Shown here: one piece after another, positions 8,148 through 16,005 of the stretch
Numbering within the stretch: position 1 is the first letter of the stretch
Layout: each line of letters opens with the position of its first letter
From: Acidobacteriaceae bacterium
GTDB lineage: Bacteria > Acidobacteriota > Terriglobia > Terriglobales > Acidobacteriaceae
Assembly (NCBI GenBank): GCA_030039895.1
Contig: JASHUR010000363.1
Coordinates: 1 to 18,119 of the forward strand
DNA: 18,119 nucleotides
Direction: 5' to 3'
Notes under the pieces: model-generated
The model's input: the letters and a program-made list of their open reading frames with translations, nothing else
The model's database searches: none
Told to the model about the DNA's origin: nothing
Made by a program: the position numbers and the translations under genes

Positions 8148-9278
8148 CTATGAATCCTGCTCCTTCCACTCCCGATACTTCGCCATCGCGTACTGGTCCG
8201 TCATCCCTGCAATGTAGTCTGCAACCACGCGCGGCGTGCCTTCGGCGGCAACCTCGGCCGAGTGTGCCGGCGGCAGCAGAGACGGATTCGCAACCCAAGC
8301 CCGAAACAGGGTCTTCGTGACGTATTCAGCCTCTGCGTGGTCGCGCTCCAGTTCCTGCGCGTTGTACAGGTTCGCATACAGATACCGCTTGGCCTCCATG
8401 CGCAGCTCTTCCATCGATGGGGAGAAGCCCACCACGCGTTCCGGCGCTCGCCGCACATCCTCGAGCGTCGCCATCCCCTCCGCCTGCACTCTCCGCGCTG
8501 TCTCCTCAAGCAAATCATCCACCAGCGCATTCAGCATGCGCTTCAGCGCCTCATTGAAGATGAGCTTTTCGCTCACGCCCTCGTATTTTTCCAGCATCGG
8601 CTCATAGAACTGCTCGAATAGCCGAACACCCGCCCGTGCGTGCTCGATGCTCAGGATCTCCGCCTCGAATCCGTCGTCAAAGTCCGCCGTCAGATATGCA
8701 ATCTCATCCGCGAGATCGATCACCTGCGCCTCCAGCGGCGGCCTCTGATCGAGAAAATACTCCGCCAGTTCCGGGTGCTCGACAATGGAGTAGTTCCGCG
8801 AATGCTTAATGATGCCTTCGCGAACCGCAAGTGTCAGGTTAAGTCCGCGAAACTCGGCGTAGCGGTTCTCAAAGTGCTCCACAATGCGCAGGGCGTGGAG
8901 ATTGTGGTCAAAGCGCAGGCCGTGTTCCTTCAGCGCATCATCGAGCGCTCGTTCGCCCGTATGCCCAAAGGGCGGATGCCCGATGTCGTGGACCAGTGCC
9001 AGCGCCTCGGTCAGCTCTTCGTTCAATCCCAGCACGCGCGCAATCGTCCGCGCAATCTGCGCGACCTCCATGGTGTGCGTCAGGCGGCTGCGAAAATGGT
9101 CGGAGTACCGGTTTGTGAAGACCTGGGTCTTGCCGGCCAGGCGCCGGAATGCGCGTGCGTGCAAGATGCGCGCGCGGTCGCGCTCAAAGGGCAGACGATA
9201 AGGATGCAAAGGCTCGGGATACTTCCGCGCAGTCAGCGGCCCGGTCGAAGGAACCGCGCACCCCGGCGGAAGAGGCAT
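8148..9278 (-). CDS. dGTPase-like HD-domain deoxynucleotide triphosphohydrolase
   Basis: A 376-aa cytoplasmic HD-superfamily protein. Members of the dGTP triphosphohydrolase family cut dNTPs to deoxynucleoside and tripolyphosphate. Metal ligands of the H...HD...D pattern are visible: H68 in RLTHTME, H97-D98 in LVHDIGHPPFGH, and D191 in DLADEIAY. The N-terminal HPYRLPFERDRARILHARAFRRL is characteristic of this family. The length matches the shorter type rather than the 505-aa E. coli Dgt, so substrate specificity (dGTP only or several dNTPs) cannot be read. The ATG (9276-9278) shares its A with the TGA of the upstream TPR gene (TGATG), pointing to translational coupling. The closely following hairpin at 8112-8146 may end the transcript. 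Confidence 0.9.
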   Translation of the reverse strand: MPLPPGCAVPSTGPLTARKYPEPLHPYRLPFERDRARILHARAFRRLAGKTQVFTNRYSDHFRSRLTHTMEVAQIARTIARVLGLNEELTEALALVHDIGHPPFGHTGERALDDALKEHGLRFDHNLHALRIVEHFENRYAEFRGLNLTLAVREGIIKHSRNYSIVEHPELAEYFLDQRPPLEAQVIDLADEIAYLTADFDDGFEAEILSIEHARAGVRLFEQFYEPMLEKYEGVSEKLIFNEALKRMLNALVDDLLEETARRVQAEGMATLEDVRRAPERVVGFSPSMEELRMEAKRYLYANLYNAQELERDHAEAEYVTKTLFRAWVANPSLLPPAHSAEVAAEGTPRVVADYIAGMTDQYAMAKYREWKEQDS

Positions 9279-11473
9279 CAGTTCTTGACGGGCTGCGGGT
9301 TGGCAGCCTCTTTTGCCAGCCGCATGCGCGCGTTGTCCAGCATCTGCTGCACCTTGCCCATGCTGCCCGGCTCCGTATCAGCCGGTGCGGTAACCGCAAA
9401 CTCCTTGAGAGATACCTCCCACTGCGCCGCGGCCTGCCTCAGGTGACCGGTCTTCTCATACAGTTGACCCAGGTGGTCGTGGACCGTGGGGTCTGTGGAA
9501 TTGCGCTCGACGGCGGCCCGCAGATTCGTCTCCGCCTGGTTATAGTTGCCCAGCTTGAAGTAGGCCCATCCCAGCGAATCCAGATACGCATAGTTCTGCG
9601 GGTCTAGCTTCACCGCCTTCTGGATCATGGCCAGCGCCTCCTGCAATTTCTGGTCGTGGTCGGCGAGCATGTAGCCCAGATAATTCAGCGTAAGACTGTT
9701 ATCCGGATCAAGCGTCAGTGCCTTGCGAAACACTGCTTCAGCGTCGCTTGTCTTCCCCTCGCGGTCCAGCAGCGTGCCCCGTAAAAATTCTGCGTAAAGC
9801 TGGTCATCCTTGCTCGTGGAGAGCTTGTCGACGTGCTTCAGAGCATCCGACGCGTCCTTCCACTGCCGCTGACGCGTATAGATGGTCGTCAGGGCGCGGT
9901 AAACCTCCAGGTCGGACGCCTTGCCGGTCAGTTGTGACTTCGCCAGCGCAATCCCTTGTCCCGGCTGCCCGCTGTCCGTTAGTTGCAGGGCCAGCATCAG
10001 TTGCAGTTCTGTATTCTTCGGATGCTTGGCTACAGCCTGCTGCGCAACCTCCGTTGCTTTCTTGTAGTCGTGCGCGTCGCGGTAGGCGTCCACCTCGGAG
10101 TCATAGGCATGCATCTCGTAGTCGCCGCCCAGCTCTTCCATTTCCTTGTACGCAGCAATTGCCTTGTCCGTCTTGTTCTGCTCGCGATACACAATGGCCA
10201 GGCGGTCCAGGAAGAGCGAACGGTTGTTCTTTTCCTGATCGGAGTACTGCCCGTTGCTGTGCTTTGAGCCTTCGACGAGCTTCTCAAACACCTGGGCCGC
10301 ATCATCAAAGCGTCCGATCGCGTCATAAAGCAGCCCTTCGTTGAAGTTGATCTCCAGCGAATCCGGCACCAGCGCCTTGGCCTTGTCCAGCGTAGCCAGC
10401 GCGGCTTCATACTTTCCCTGCCGGCGCTCAATTTCTGCAAGCCGCAGGTAGGCTTCCGCATCGCTCGGATCGTTCGTCGCTATGTCCTGATATGCGTTGG
10501 CCGCGGCTGCCAGTTGATTGTCGTCGAACAGGTCCTTCGCCAGGGCGCGCTCTACGTCCAGATTGTCCGGCTCCAGCTGCAACGCCTTCTTGTAGGCGGC
10601 GATGGCGTCTTTCGTGTTCTTCTGCTGGTCGTAGTTCACTCCCAGCACATACTCGGTCTTGGCCGTCTGGTTCTCAGCGGGCAGGGAATTCAGCACCTGA
10701 ATGGCGTGGGTAGAATCGCCCTGGCTCGTATAAAGACGCGCAAGGTTCAGGGCCGACTCCTCCGAACCCGGATCGATCTTCTGCGCCGCGTCAAACTGCT
10801 CTTCGGCCTTCTGCGACTGATGATCAAAGGAGTAGAGCTGCCCCAGCAGCACGCGGTCCGCAATGCTCTTCGGCTCCAGCTGGACAATCTTCTCGTACTC
10901 GGCAATCGCCAGCTTGAGCACATCCTCTGAGGCTCCGGTCTGTGTGCCCTCGCTCAAAGACTGCAGGTAAATACTGGCCAGCAGCTTGTGCGCGTCCAGA
11001 TCGTTGGGGTTCTTCTGAATCAGCGCCTGCGCGGCTCCGATCGCGTCCTTGATACGACCCGTGCGGTAATAAAGCTCCGCCAGTCCGTGATTAAGGAACG
11101 GCGAATCCGGGTCGTCATCGAGCGCCATCTTGTACTCTTCAATGGCGTGGGTTGCATACTCCGGACGCCCGTAGGCCGCGGCCATCTCCTCATACTCATG
11201 CGCCAGCATGTAGTGGTAGTAGGCATCGGCGTGGTCCGGCGCCTGAGCCGCAGTCTTTTGTGCGCTGGCGTCAGCATCCGGCCTCATCTTCGCGCCTTGC
11301 GCCAGTGCCGCGGGTGAGGCAGCCGACGCCACTGCGAGGGCCAATGCTGCCAGCATGCCGGCATTGTTATAGTGCCGCTTTGAGTTCCGGACCAGGGTGC
11401 TGACGTTGCTGCGCGGAAGAAGTTGAAACTTGCTGCTCATAGATGACTGACACCCCTGTGTCCGGCTTCCCAT
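9278..11473 (-). CDS. Exported tetratricopeptide-repeat protein
   Basis: A 731-aa protein of unknown function. A hydrophobic stretch at about 38-58 ending in AALA-Q looks like a Sec signal peptide, so the product is probably periplasmic or membrane-attached. From about residue 80 to 700 it is a chain of 34-residue TPR-like units, recognisable from repeated segments such as AHKLLASIYLQ, AYLRLAEIERRQGKYEAAL and LNYLGYMLAD. Such solenoids mediate protein contacts. No catalytic motif is seen. Start choice is uncertain: ATG at 11473 has GGAG about 10 nt upstream, while ATG at 11440 (giving MSSKFQLL) would shorten the unusually long N-region before the signal peptide. It overlaps the dGTPase gene by one base and lies 182 nt after purH in the same direction. 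Confidence 0.88.
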   Translation of the reverse strand: MGSRTQGCQSSMSSKFQLLPRSNVSTLVRNSKRHYNNAGMLAALALAVASAASPAALAQGAKMRPDADASAQKTAAQAPDHADAYYHYMLAHEYEEMAAAYGRPEYATHAIEEYKMALDDDPDSPFLNHGLAELYYRTGRIKDAIGAAQALIQKNPNDLDAHKLLASIYLQSLSEGTQTGASEDVLKLAIAEYEKIVQLEPKSIADRVLLGQLYSFDHQSQKAEEQFDAAQKIDPGSEESALNLARLYTSQGDSTHAIQVLNSLPAENQTAKTEYVLGVNYDQQKNTKDAIAAYKKALQLEPDNLDVERALAKDLFDDNQLAAAANAYQDIATNDPSDAEAYLRLAEIERRQGKYEAALATLDKAKALVPDSLEINFNEGLLYDAIGRFDDAAQVFEKLVEGSKHSNGQYSDQEKNNRSLFLDRLAIVYREQNKTDKAIAAYKEMEELGGDYEMHAYDSEVDAYRDAHDYKKATEVAQQAVAKHPKNTELQLMLALQLTDSGQPGQGIALAKSQLTGKASDLEVYRALTTIYTRQRQWKDASDALKHVDKLSTSKDDQLYAEFLRGTLLDREGKTSDAEAVFRKALTLDPDNSLTLNYLGYMLADHDQKLQEALAMIQKAVKLDPQNYAYLDSLGWAYFKLGNYNQAETNLRAAVERNSTDPTVHDHLGQLYEKTGHLRQAAAQWEVSLKEFAVTAPADTEPGSMGKVQQMLDNARMRLAKEAANPQPVKN

Positions 11474-11553
11474 CAGGGTCCGGCTCCACTCAATTCAGGC
11501 TGCATGCCGCCCACATTACGGCGGAGCGGCGGTTGACCACACTGAATAAGACG

Positions 11554-11559
11554 ATTGTA
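11554..11559 (-). promoter_or_regulatory. Possible -10 box for the TPR-dGTPase pair
   Basis: Minus-strand TACAAT (5 of 6 to TATAAT) lies about 80 nt before the TPR start in the purH-TPR gap. No convincing -35 box is at the right distance, so this is only a candidate. Confidence 0.2.
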
Positions 11560-11655
11560 CCCCGGTGCCAGTCGCAGAAATGGTCAGAGTACCGGCAGAA
11601 GCAAAGAAGAATTGCGGTCAGCCAAATACCAATCGCGCCGCAACTCGCTGTCGTC

Positions 11656-13239
11656 TCAATGCCGGAAATGCCGCATCCCCGTAAACACCATCGCAACGCC
11701 CAGCCGGTCCGCCGCTTCAATCACCTTCGAGTCGTTCACAGAACCGCCCGGCTGAATCACCGCCGTCGCCCCCGCTTCCACCACCACCTCAAGCCCGTCG
11801 GGAAACGGAAAGAAGGCATCCGACGCCGCCACGCATCCCTTCAACGGCAAAATCGCTTTCATGGCGCCAAACTTCGCCGCGTCCACGCGGCTCATCTGTC
11901 CCGCCCCCACTCCTAACGTCTGACCGTCCCGCGCATACACAATGGCGTTCGACTTCACATGCTTGCACACCCGCCACGCAAACAGCAGTGCCGCCAGCTC
12001 CTCTTCGCTCGGAGCCCGCTTCGTCACCACCTTCAGCCCGGCAGCCTCAACGTGGCCGTGGTCCGCATCCTGCACCAGCAATCCGCCCGACACCTGCTTG
12101 ATCACCTGCGCCGTCTGCGCCGTCCGAACCTCCACCAGTCTCAGGTTCTTCTTCGCCGCAAACCGCGCCTTCGCCTCCGGGCTGAACGCCGGAGCCGCAA
12201 TCGCCTCCACAAACAGCTTGGCAATTTCCTCGGCTGCGGCTCCATCCACTTCACGGTTGATTCCAATCACGCTCCCAAACGCCGACACCGGATCGGCCGC
12301 CAGCGCCTTCTGGTACGCCTCCAGAATCGTCGTCCCCGTCGCCGCGCCGCAAGGATTCGTATGCTTGATAATCGCCACGCCCGGCCCATCAAACTCCTGC
12401 GCCAGCTCCCAGCAGGCATCCAGGTCAACGAGATTATTAAAGCTCAGCTCCTTGCCCTGCAGCTGCGTTGCTCCGGCGACGCCCGTCCCGGATCCATCCG
12501 CATAAAGCGCCGCCCTCTGGTGCGGATTCTCGCCATACCGCAGCGCCGCCGCCATCGGATAGTTGATCCGCAACGTCCCCGGCAGCTCTGCCTTCGCCGG
12601 ATCGACAAACTGTACCGGCGCCTCCGCCGGTTCCGGCGATGCAATCCGCTCCAGCGTGTTCGCAATCGCCGTGTCATAGGCAGCCGTGACCGCAAACGCC
12701 TTCTTCGCCAGACCCCACCGCGTCGTCCGCGACAAACTCCCCGAGTTGCCCGCCATCTCCTCGCCCAGCGCCGCATAGTCTGCGGGCGAGGTCACAATGG
12801 CCACATCCTCAAAGTTCTTCGCCGCCGAGCGAACCATCGAGGGTCCGCCGATATCAATGTTCTCGATGAGTTCCGCAAAGGTGGCCCCGGCCTTGGCCGC
12901 CGTCTTCTCAAACGCGTACAGATTCACAACCACCATGTCGATCGGCTTGATCCCATGCGACTCCACCGCTGCCCGGTGCGCATCCTTCTCGCGGATATAC
13001 AAAATCCCGCCGTGGACCTTCGGATGAAGAGTCTTCACACGCCCGTCCAGCATCTCAGGAAAGCCGGTCAATTCCGAAATATCGAGGACCGTCAGTCCGG
13101 CCTCGCGCAGCGCCTTGGCCGTGCCTCCGGTGGAAACCAGCTCAACGCCGTGGCCTGCCAGTTGCTTCGCAAAATCAACCAGCCCGGTCTTGTCTGTAAC
13201 GCTCAGCAGTGCGCGACGCACCTTTTTATAGCCGCTCAA
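11656..13239 (-). CDS. purH: Bifunctional AICAR transformylase / IMP cyclohydrolase PurH
   Basis: A 527-aa enzyme, the usual length, carrying out the last two steps of de novo IMP synthesis (formylation of AICAR with 10-formyl-THF, then ring closure). The N-terminal cyclohydrolase domain (about 1-195) shows RALLSVTDKTG, STGGT (36-40), the GRVKTLHPKVHGGIL segment (66-80) and NIDIGGPSMVRSAAKN. The transformylase domain shows RYGENPHQ (234-241) and IKHTNPCG with K292-H293 in the catalytic region. The start appears to be TTG (13237-13239), with GGAG about 6 nt upstream; a GTG six codons further in is the alternative. It is cytoplasmic, divergent from the rhomboid gene, and not in a larger purine operon within this window. 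Confidence 0.97.
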   Translation of the reverse strand: MSGYKKVRRALLSVTDKTGLVDFAKQLAGHGVELVSTGGTAKALREAGLTVLDISELTGFPEMLDGRVKTLHPKVHGGILYIREKDAHRAAVESHGIKPIDMVVVNLYAFEKTAAKAGATFAELIENIDIGGPSMVRSAAKNFEDVAIVTSPADYAALGEEMAGNSGSLSRTTRWGLAKKAFAVTAAYDTAIANTLERIASPEPAEAPVQFVDPAKAELPGTLRINYPMAAALRYGENPHQRAALYADGSGTGVAGATQLQGKELSFNNLVDLDACWELAQEFDGPGVAIIKHTNPCGAATGTTILEAYQKALAADPVSAFGSVIGINREVDGAAAEEIAKLFVEAIAAPAFSPEAKARFAAKKNLRLVEVRTAQTAQVIKQVSGGLLVQDADHGHVEAAGLKVVTKRAPSEEELAALLFAWRVCKHVKSNAIVYARDGQTLGVGAGQMSRVDAAKFGAMKAILPLKGCVAASDAFFPFPDGLEVVVEAGATAVIQPGGSVNDSKVIEAADRLGVAMVFTGMRHFRH

Positions 13240-13341
13240 AGAATGCTCCAGTTAGAAAGTTGGGGGTTATGTGAGTGAAAGAAGGCGTCGAGCTTAATGG
13301 CGGCTTCCAGTGGAATCATCCACGCAAGCAAGCCACAAAAA

Positions 13342-13372
13342 ATTATAGACGGTGACTGTCCACCACATCCAA
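13342..13372 (-). promoter_or_regulatory. Likely purH promoter
   Basis: A perfect TATAAT on the minus strand (13342-13347) lies about 100 nt upstream of the purH start in the 174-nt divergent gap. The best -35 match, TTGGAT (13367-13372), is 19 nt away, longer than ideal. No purine riboswitch fold was recognised. Confidence 0.4.
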
Positions 13373-13413
13373 ACCCCGTCTAAGTCACAAAAGCATTTAG
13401 CATAAGAAGAACT

Positions 13414-14319
13414 ATGGCTGATTTCCGGCAGCAGGATTTATCCAACCCGCCCATGAACGCAGGCTCTGCTGAGCCGGAGATTCTGCCGCCCGGCCAGCCG
13501 GCACGCGGCTGGTATCCGCCGCCTGAGCAGCAATATCGCCCGCCGCAGCCGCGTCAGCGCCGTCCTCCGGGCTGGGCCTTTGCGCCTGCGACCTACATTC
13601 TGGTCGGCATCAACTGCGCCGTCTATCTCGGCATGGTGCTCACCGGCGTCTCGTTCTGGGACCCGAACATCGGCCAGTTGCTCGTGTGGGGCGCGAACAA
13701 CGGGACCCTCGTCCTGCATTACGGCCAGTGGTGGCGTCTTGTCTCCGCCATGTTCGTGCATGCGGGCATCATCCACATCGCCACCAACATGTGGTGCCTG
13801 TGGAACCTCGGCCTGCTCGCCGAACCCCTCATGGGCCCCTTCGGCGTAATTGCGGCCTACCTGCTTACCGGCTTTGCCGGCAACCTGCTCAGCGTCGCCG
13901 TCCATCCCGGCGTTCCCGGAGGCCCGCAGTCCGTCGTCGGCGTCGGCGCCTCGGGCGCGGTCTTCGGACTTGCCGGCGTGCTCATCCTTCTGCTCAACTC
14001 TCCGCTGCTCCCGCTTCCGCGCGCTGAGCTCAAGCGGCTGCGCAAGAGCGTCATCTACTTCGCCTTGCTCAATCTCGGCATCGGACTCTACACCGCCATC
14101 GGCCCCAGCCCCATCAAGATCGACAACATGGCCCACCTCGGAGGCTTCCTCAGCGGCCTGCTCCTCGGCGCTCTTATGATTCCCCGCATCGGCGTACCCA
14201 GGCCGCGCTTCGAACGCCGCCGCCTGTGGTCCGTCAGCGGCATGACCTTTGGATTGCTGCTCATGACCTACTGGGTCCACTCCTTCTGGGTCGCTGCCGG
14301 TTCCAGCCTAAAAAGGTAA
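13414..14319 (+). CDS. Rhomboid-family intramembrane serine protease
   Basis: A 301-aa protein that should cleave transmembrane substrates within the inner membrane. Residues 1-55 form a Pro/Gln/Arg-rich, probably disordered cytoplasmic tail. About six membrane segments follow, with QWWRL at 105-109 and the H116/H121/N125 cluster (HAGIIHIATNM) on the second helix. The catalytic serine is S180 in VGVGASGAVFG and the catalytic histidine H241 in DNMAHLGGFLSG. All key residues are present, so it is likely active. The ATG at 13414 has only a weak AAGAAG ribosome site; an in-frame ATG 13 codons later lacks one. Substrate is unknown. It diverges from purH and converges on the XRE gene. Confidence 0.94.
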   Translation: MADFRQQDLSNPPMNAGSAEPEILPPGQPARGWYPPPEQQYRPPQPRQRRPPGWAFAPATYILVGINCAVYLGMVLTGVSFWDPNIGQLLVWGANNGTLVLHYGQWWRLVSAMFVHAGIIHIATNMWCLWNLGLLAEPLMGPFGVIAAYLLTGFAGNLLSVAVHPGVPGGPQSVVGVGASGAVFGLAGVLILLLNSPLLPLPRAELKRLRKSVIYFALLNLGIGLYTAIGPSPIKIDNMAHLGGFLSGLLLGALMIPRIGVPRPRFERRRLWSVSGMTFGLLLMTYWVHSFWVAAGSSLKR

Positions 14320-14320
14320 A

Positions 14321-14341
14321 GGGCCGCACATTCGGCGGCCC
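14321..14341. terminator. Shared terminator between rhomboid and XRE genes
   Basis: GGGCCGC (14321-14327), a 7-nt loop, and GCGGCCC (14335-14341) form a perfect GC-rich 7-bp stem. It starts 1 nt after the rhomboid stop and about 40 nt after the XRE stop. On the minus strand it is followed by TTTACCTTTTT, a good T-tract; the plus-strand tail (CTCCTGCCTGTTTCTT) is poorer. It probably works best for the XRE transcript. Confidence 0.65.
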
Positions 14342-14379
14342 CTCCTGCCTGTTTCTTAAAGTTAAAGATCGAACTGCGT

Positions 14380-14727
14380 TTATCGCGTAGCGGTGGCGGC
14401 GAATTTCTTCACCATCGCCAGAAGAAGCTTACGGTCGCTCTCATTCAGGTTGGTTGAATAACGGCGTATCTGCGTCAGGAAGCGGAGTTCATCATCATTG
14501 AGCCGTTGCGTATCGAGTTCGTGCCGCAGGGAATCTTCCGAGAAGAATTGAGCGAGGGGGACATCGAGCGCGTGGGCAATTTTGCTGAGCGTATCGAGCG
14601 AGGGAACCGTATGCCCGTTCTCCACTCTTGACAGATAGCAGCGTAAAAGTCCGGTGCGCTTTTCAATATCTCCCTGAGACATTCCCTTTTGCAGGCGGTA
14701 GCTCCGGATCATCATTCCAATTTTCAT
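14380..14727 (-). CDS. XRE/Cro-type helix-turn-helix transcriptional regulator
   Basis: A 115-aa DNA-binding protein. The HTH_3 domain occupies about 4-62, with MSQGDIEKRTG as the first helix of the motif, LLRCYLSRVENG as the recognition region, and the family wording TVPSLDTLSKIAHALDVPLAQFF after it. The C-terminal 50 residues are charged and helical, with no recognisable ligand or peptidase domain; they may serve dimerisation. The ATG (14725-14727) has AAAGG about 8 nt upstream. A likely promoter with an overlapping perfect inverted repeat (14806-14827) lies about 90 nt upstream, suggesting negative autoregulation. No toxin partner gene adjoins it, so an antitoxin role is not supported. Targets are unknown. 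Confidence 0.92.
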   Translation of the reverse strand: MKIGMMIRSYRLQKGMSQGDIEKRTGLLRCYLSRVENGHTVPSLDTLSKIAHALDVPLAQFFSEDSLRHELDTQRLNDDELRFLTQIRRYSTNLNESDRKLLLAMVKKFAATATR

Positions 14728-14805
14728 CGAGCTGCCTTTCTACAGCACTTCAGCCGCCTGTTTTTGAGTTGTTTCAGCCGGTTGAGGGAGGAAAGTGCTG
14801 GCTGC

Positions 14806-14827
14806 ATAGTTACCATGCGGTAACTAT
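14806..14827. promoter_or_regulatory. Perfect 9-4-9 inverted repeat, probable operator of the XRE regulator
   Basis: ATAGTTACC (14806-14814), spacer ATGC, and GGTAACTAT (14819-14827) are perfect reverse complements. The repeat covers most of the predicted -10 box and the transcription start of the XRE gene, the place where a repressor would block initiation. That the adjacent XRE protein binds it is inference. Confidence 0.6.
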
Positions 14828-14851
14828 CGGATGCAAGTACTATTTTGACAA
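14823..14851 (-). promoter_or_regulatory. Likely XRE gene promoter
   Basis: Minus-strand TTGTCA (14846-14851; 5 of 6) and GATAGT (14823-14828; 4 of 6) are separated by exactly 17 nt. The predicted transcription start, near 14816, falls in the middle of the inverted repeat described separately. The leader would be about 89 nt. Confidence 0.5.
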
Positions 14852-14889
14852 ACCCATTTTTGGCACTGATTTAGGGGCAAATCCTGGCT

Positions 14890-14907
14890 CCCGGATTCCC
14901 ATCCGGG
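14890..14907 (-). terminator. Stem-loop after the dienelactone hydrolase gene
   Basis: CCCGGAT (14890-14896), loop TCCC, and ATCCGGG (14901-14907) form a perfect 7-bp stem about 42 nt beyond the hydrolase stop and upstream of the XRE promoter. No T-run follows on the minus strand, so termination is plausible but unproven. Confidence 0.4.
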
Positions 14908-14949
14908 CCTTCCCGTCACATTTCGCAAAGTATCACCGCCCACCCCGGC

Positions 14950-15696
14950 TCATCCCTGCAAGTTCTGGCGGAAGAACACCCGCATCCGCTCCATCGCATC
15001 GCGCGTGTCTGCCGCCCGGTACCCGTTCTTGTTGTTCGGGTTCTCAAACGCGTGGCCCGCGTCCGGATAGATCTTCACATTCACTTGCTTGCCCATCGAT
15101 CGCATCGCCGAGGCAAAATCATTCACATCCTGCGGAGTGATCCCCTGGTCCAGCGCGCCAAAGTTCCCCAGAATCGCTGCATGGATCATGCCCAGCGATG
15201 CCGGGTCCGTCGGCAGCGATCCATAGTTGATCGCCACGGCCTTCAGGTCAGGATCAGCCACGGCAAACGCCGCCGCAAACCCACCCCCCATGCACCACCC
15301 CACCGCGCCCAGTCGATTGGGGTCCACCGATTTCAGCGTCTTCAGGTAGTTCACCGCCGACACCAGATCGCGCACGCCTCTGTCCTGCGGCAGCCCGCGC
15401 ATCAGCTCATGCGCAACCTCCGGATCGGTCGTCGACTTGCCCCGGTACAGGTCCACTGCCAGCGTCACATACCCCTGCGCGGCCAGGTTCGCCGCCTGCT
15501 CCTTCACCCACGGCACCAGCCCCCACCATTCATGGATCACCACGATCGCCGGATGCGGCCCCGCCCCATCCGGCAGATACAGAATCCCGTGCACGGTTTC
15601 ATCGCCGCTCTTGAACGCGACATCCTTCGACCGCACCGCGGCCAAAAGAGAGCTGGTCAGCAGAAAACAGGACGCGAGTACAAACAGACGCTTCAT
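14950..15696 (-). CDS. Secreted dienelactone hydrolase family protein (alpha/beta hydrolase)
   Basis: A 248-aa alpha/beta hydrolase. The DLH-type triad is visible: nucleophile C135 in GWCMGGG, D183 in GALDQGIT, and H215 in DAGHAF; E56 in VIHEWWG matches the glutamate that controls the cysteine. Unlike the cytoplasmic aromatic-degradation enzymes it begins with a Sec signal peptide (MKRLFVLASCFLLTSSLLAA), so it should act outside the cytoplasm, and the natural ester or lactone substrate is unknown. The frame is open far upstream to 17040, but that extension runs antisense to the membrane-protein gene and lacks any family match. I therefore start at the ATG 15694-15696; another ATG at 15706-15708 would add MLGT. 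Neither has a clear ribosome site. Confidence 0.9.
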   Translation of the reverse strand: MKRLFVLASCFLLTSSLLAAVRSKDVAFKSGDETVHGILYLPDGAGPHPAIVVIHEWWGLVPWVKEQAANLAAQGYVTLAVDLYRGKSTTDPEVAHELMRGLPQDRGVRDLVSAVNYLKTLKSVDPNRLGAVGWCMGGGFAAAFAVADPDLKAVAINYGSLPTDPASLGMIHAAILGNFGALDQGITPQDVNDFASAMRSMGKQVNVKIYPDAGHAFENPNNKNGYRAADTRDAMERMRVFFRQNLQG

Positions 15697-16005
15697 AGTG
15701 CCCAACATAATAGGCCATTCTGAACAACTTTGGCGCAGCCGGGCCCCCCTGGTCTCGCCTTTGATACCAGGGAGAGAGAATTCGATTGCCTTCTTTCCCG
15801 CGACTGAATAAAGTGAACGGCTGGAGTCCTTCGGGCCTCTTACGCTCTCTGTCCATTCCCCCATAGTCAATCGCAATGAACTCCGCGCACAAGGCGCCCG
15901 TCTGGGGTTTTGTGTGCGCGGCAGAACGTGTCTTGTCGATTCCGCGCGACGACGCGCTCGAATGACCCAAATGGGAAGACCCAGCGGCGGCCGATTCCGG
16001 GCCGG
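15697..16005. other. Divergent intergenic region with several inverted repeats
   Basis: A 309-nt stretch between the divergent hydrolase and membrane-protein genes. It holds three perfect inverted repeats: CCCTGGT/ACCAGGG (15747-15753, 15766-15772), CCGCGCACA/TGTGCGCGG (15883-15891, 15913-15921), and GCGCG/CGCGC (15944-15948, 15953-15957). A TATTAT box (minus strand, 15707-15712) lies 10 nt before the hydrolase ATG and might drive a near-leaderless transcript. I recognise no gene or known riboswitch here; open frames that cross it look fortuitous. Confidence 0.5.

Noticed and set aside
11959..13278. 439-aa plus-strand open frame opposite purH
   Set aside because: Arg/Leu/His-rich translation with no domain pattern, fully antisense to a clear purH. 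The long antisense frames over lon, tig and the rhomboid gene were dismissed for the same reason.
14380..14727. Antitoxin or phage-repressor role for the XRE protein
   Set aside because: No toxin, integrase or phage gene lies next to it; both neighbours are unrelated enzymes.
14845..14880. Perfect TTGACA on the plus strand and a TGGCAC sigma-54-like element
   Set aside because: No acceptable -10 box is at the right distance, the sigma-54 -12 GC is missing, and no plus-strand gene follows. The same bases supply the -35 box of the minus-strand XRE promoter.
15667..15696. LASC lipobox in the hydrolase signal peptide
   Set aside because: The cysteine is residue 10, too close to the N-terminus for a normal lipoprotein signal; a standard cleavage near residue 20 fits better.
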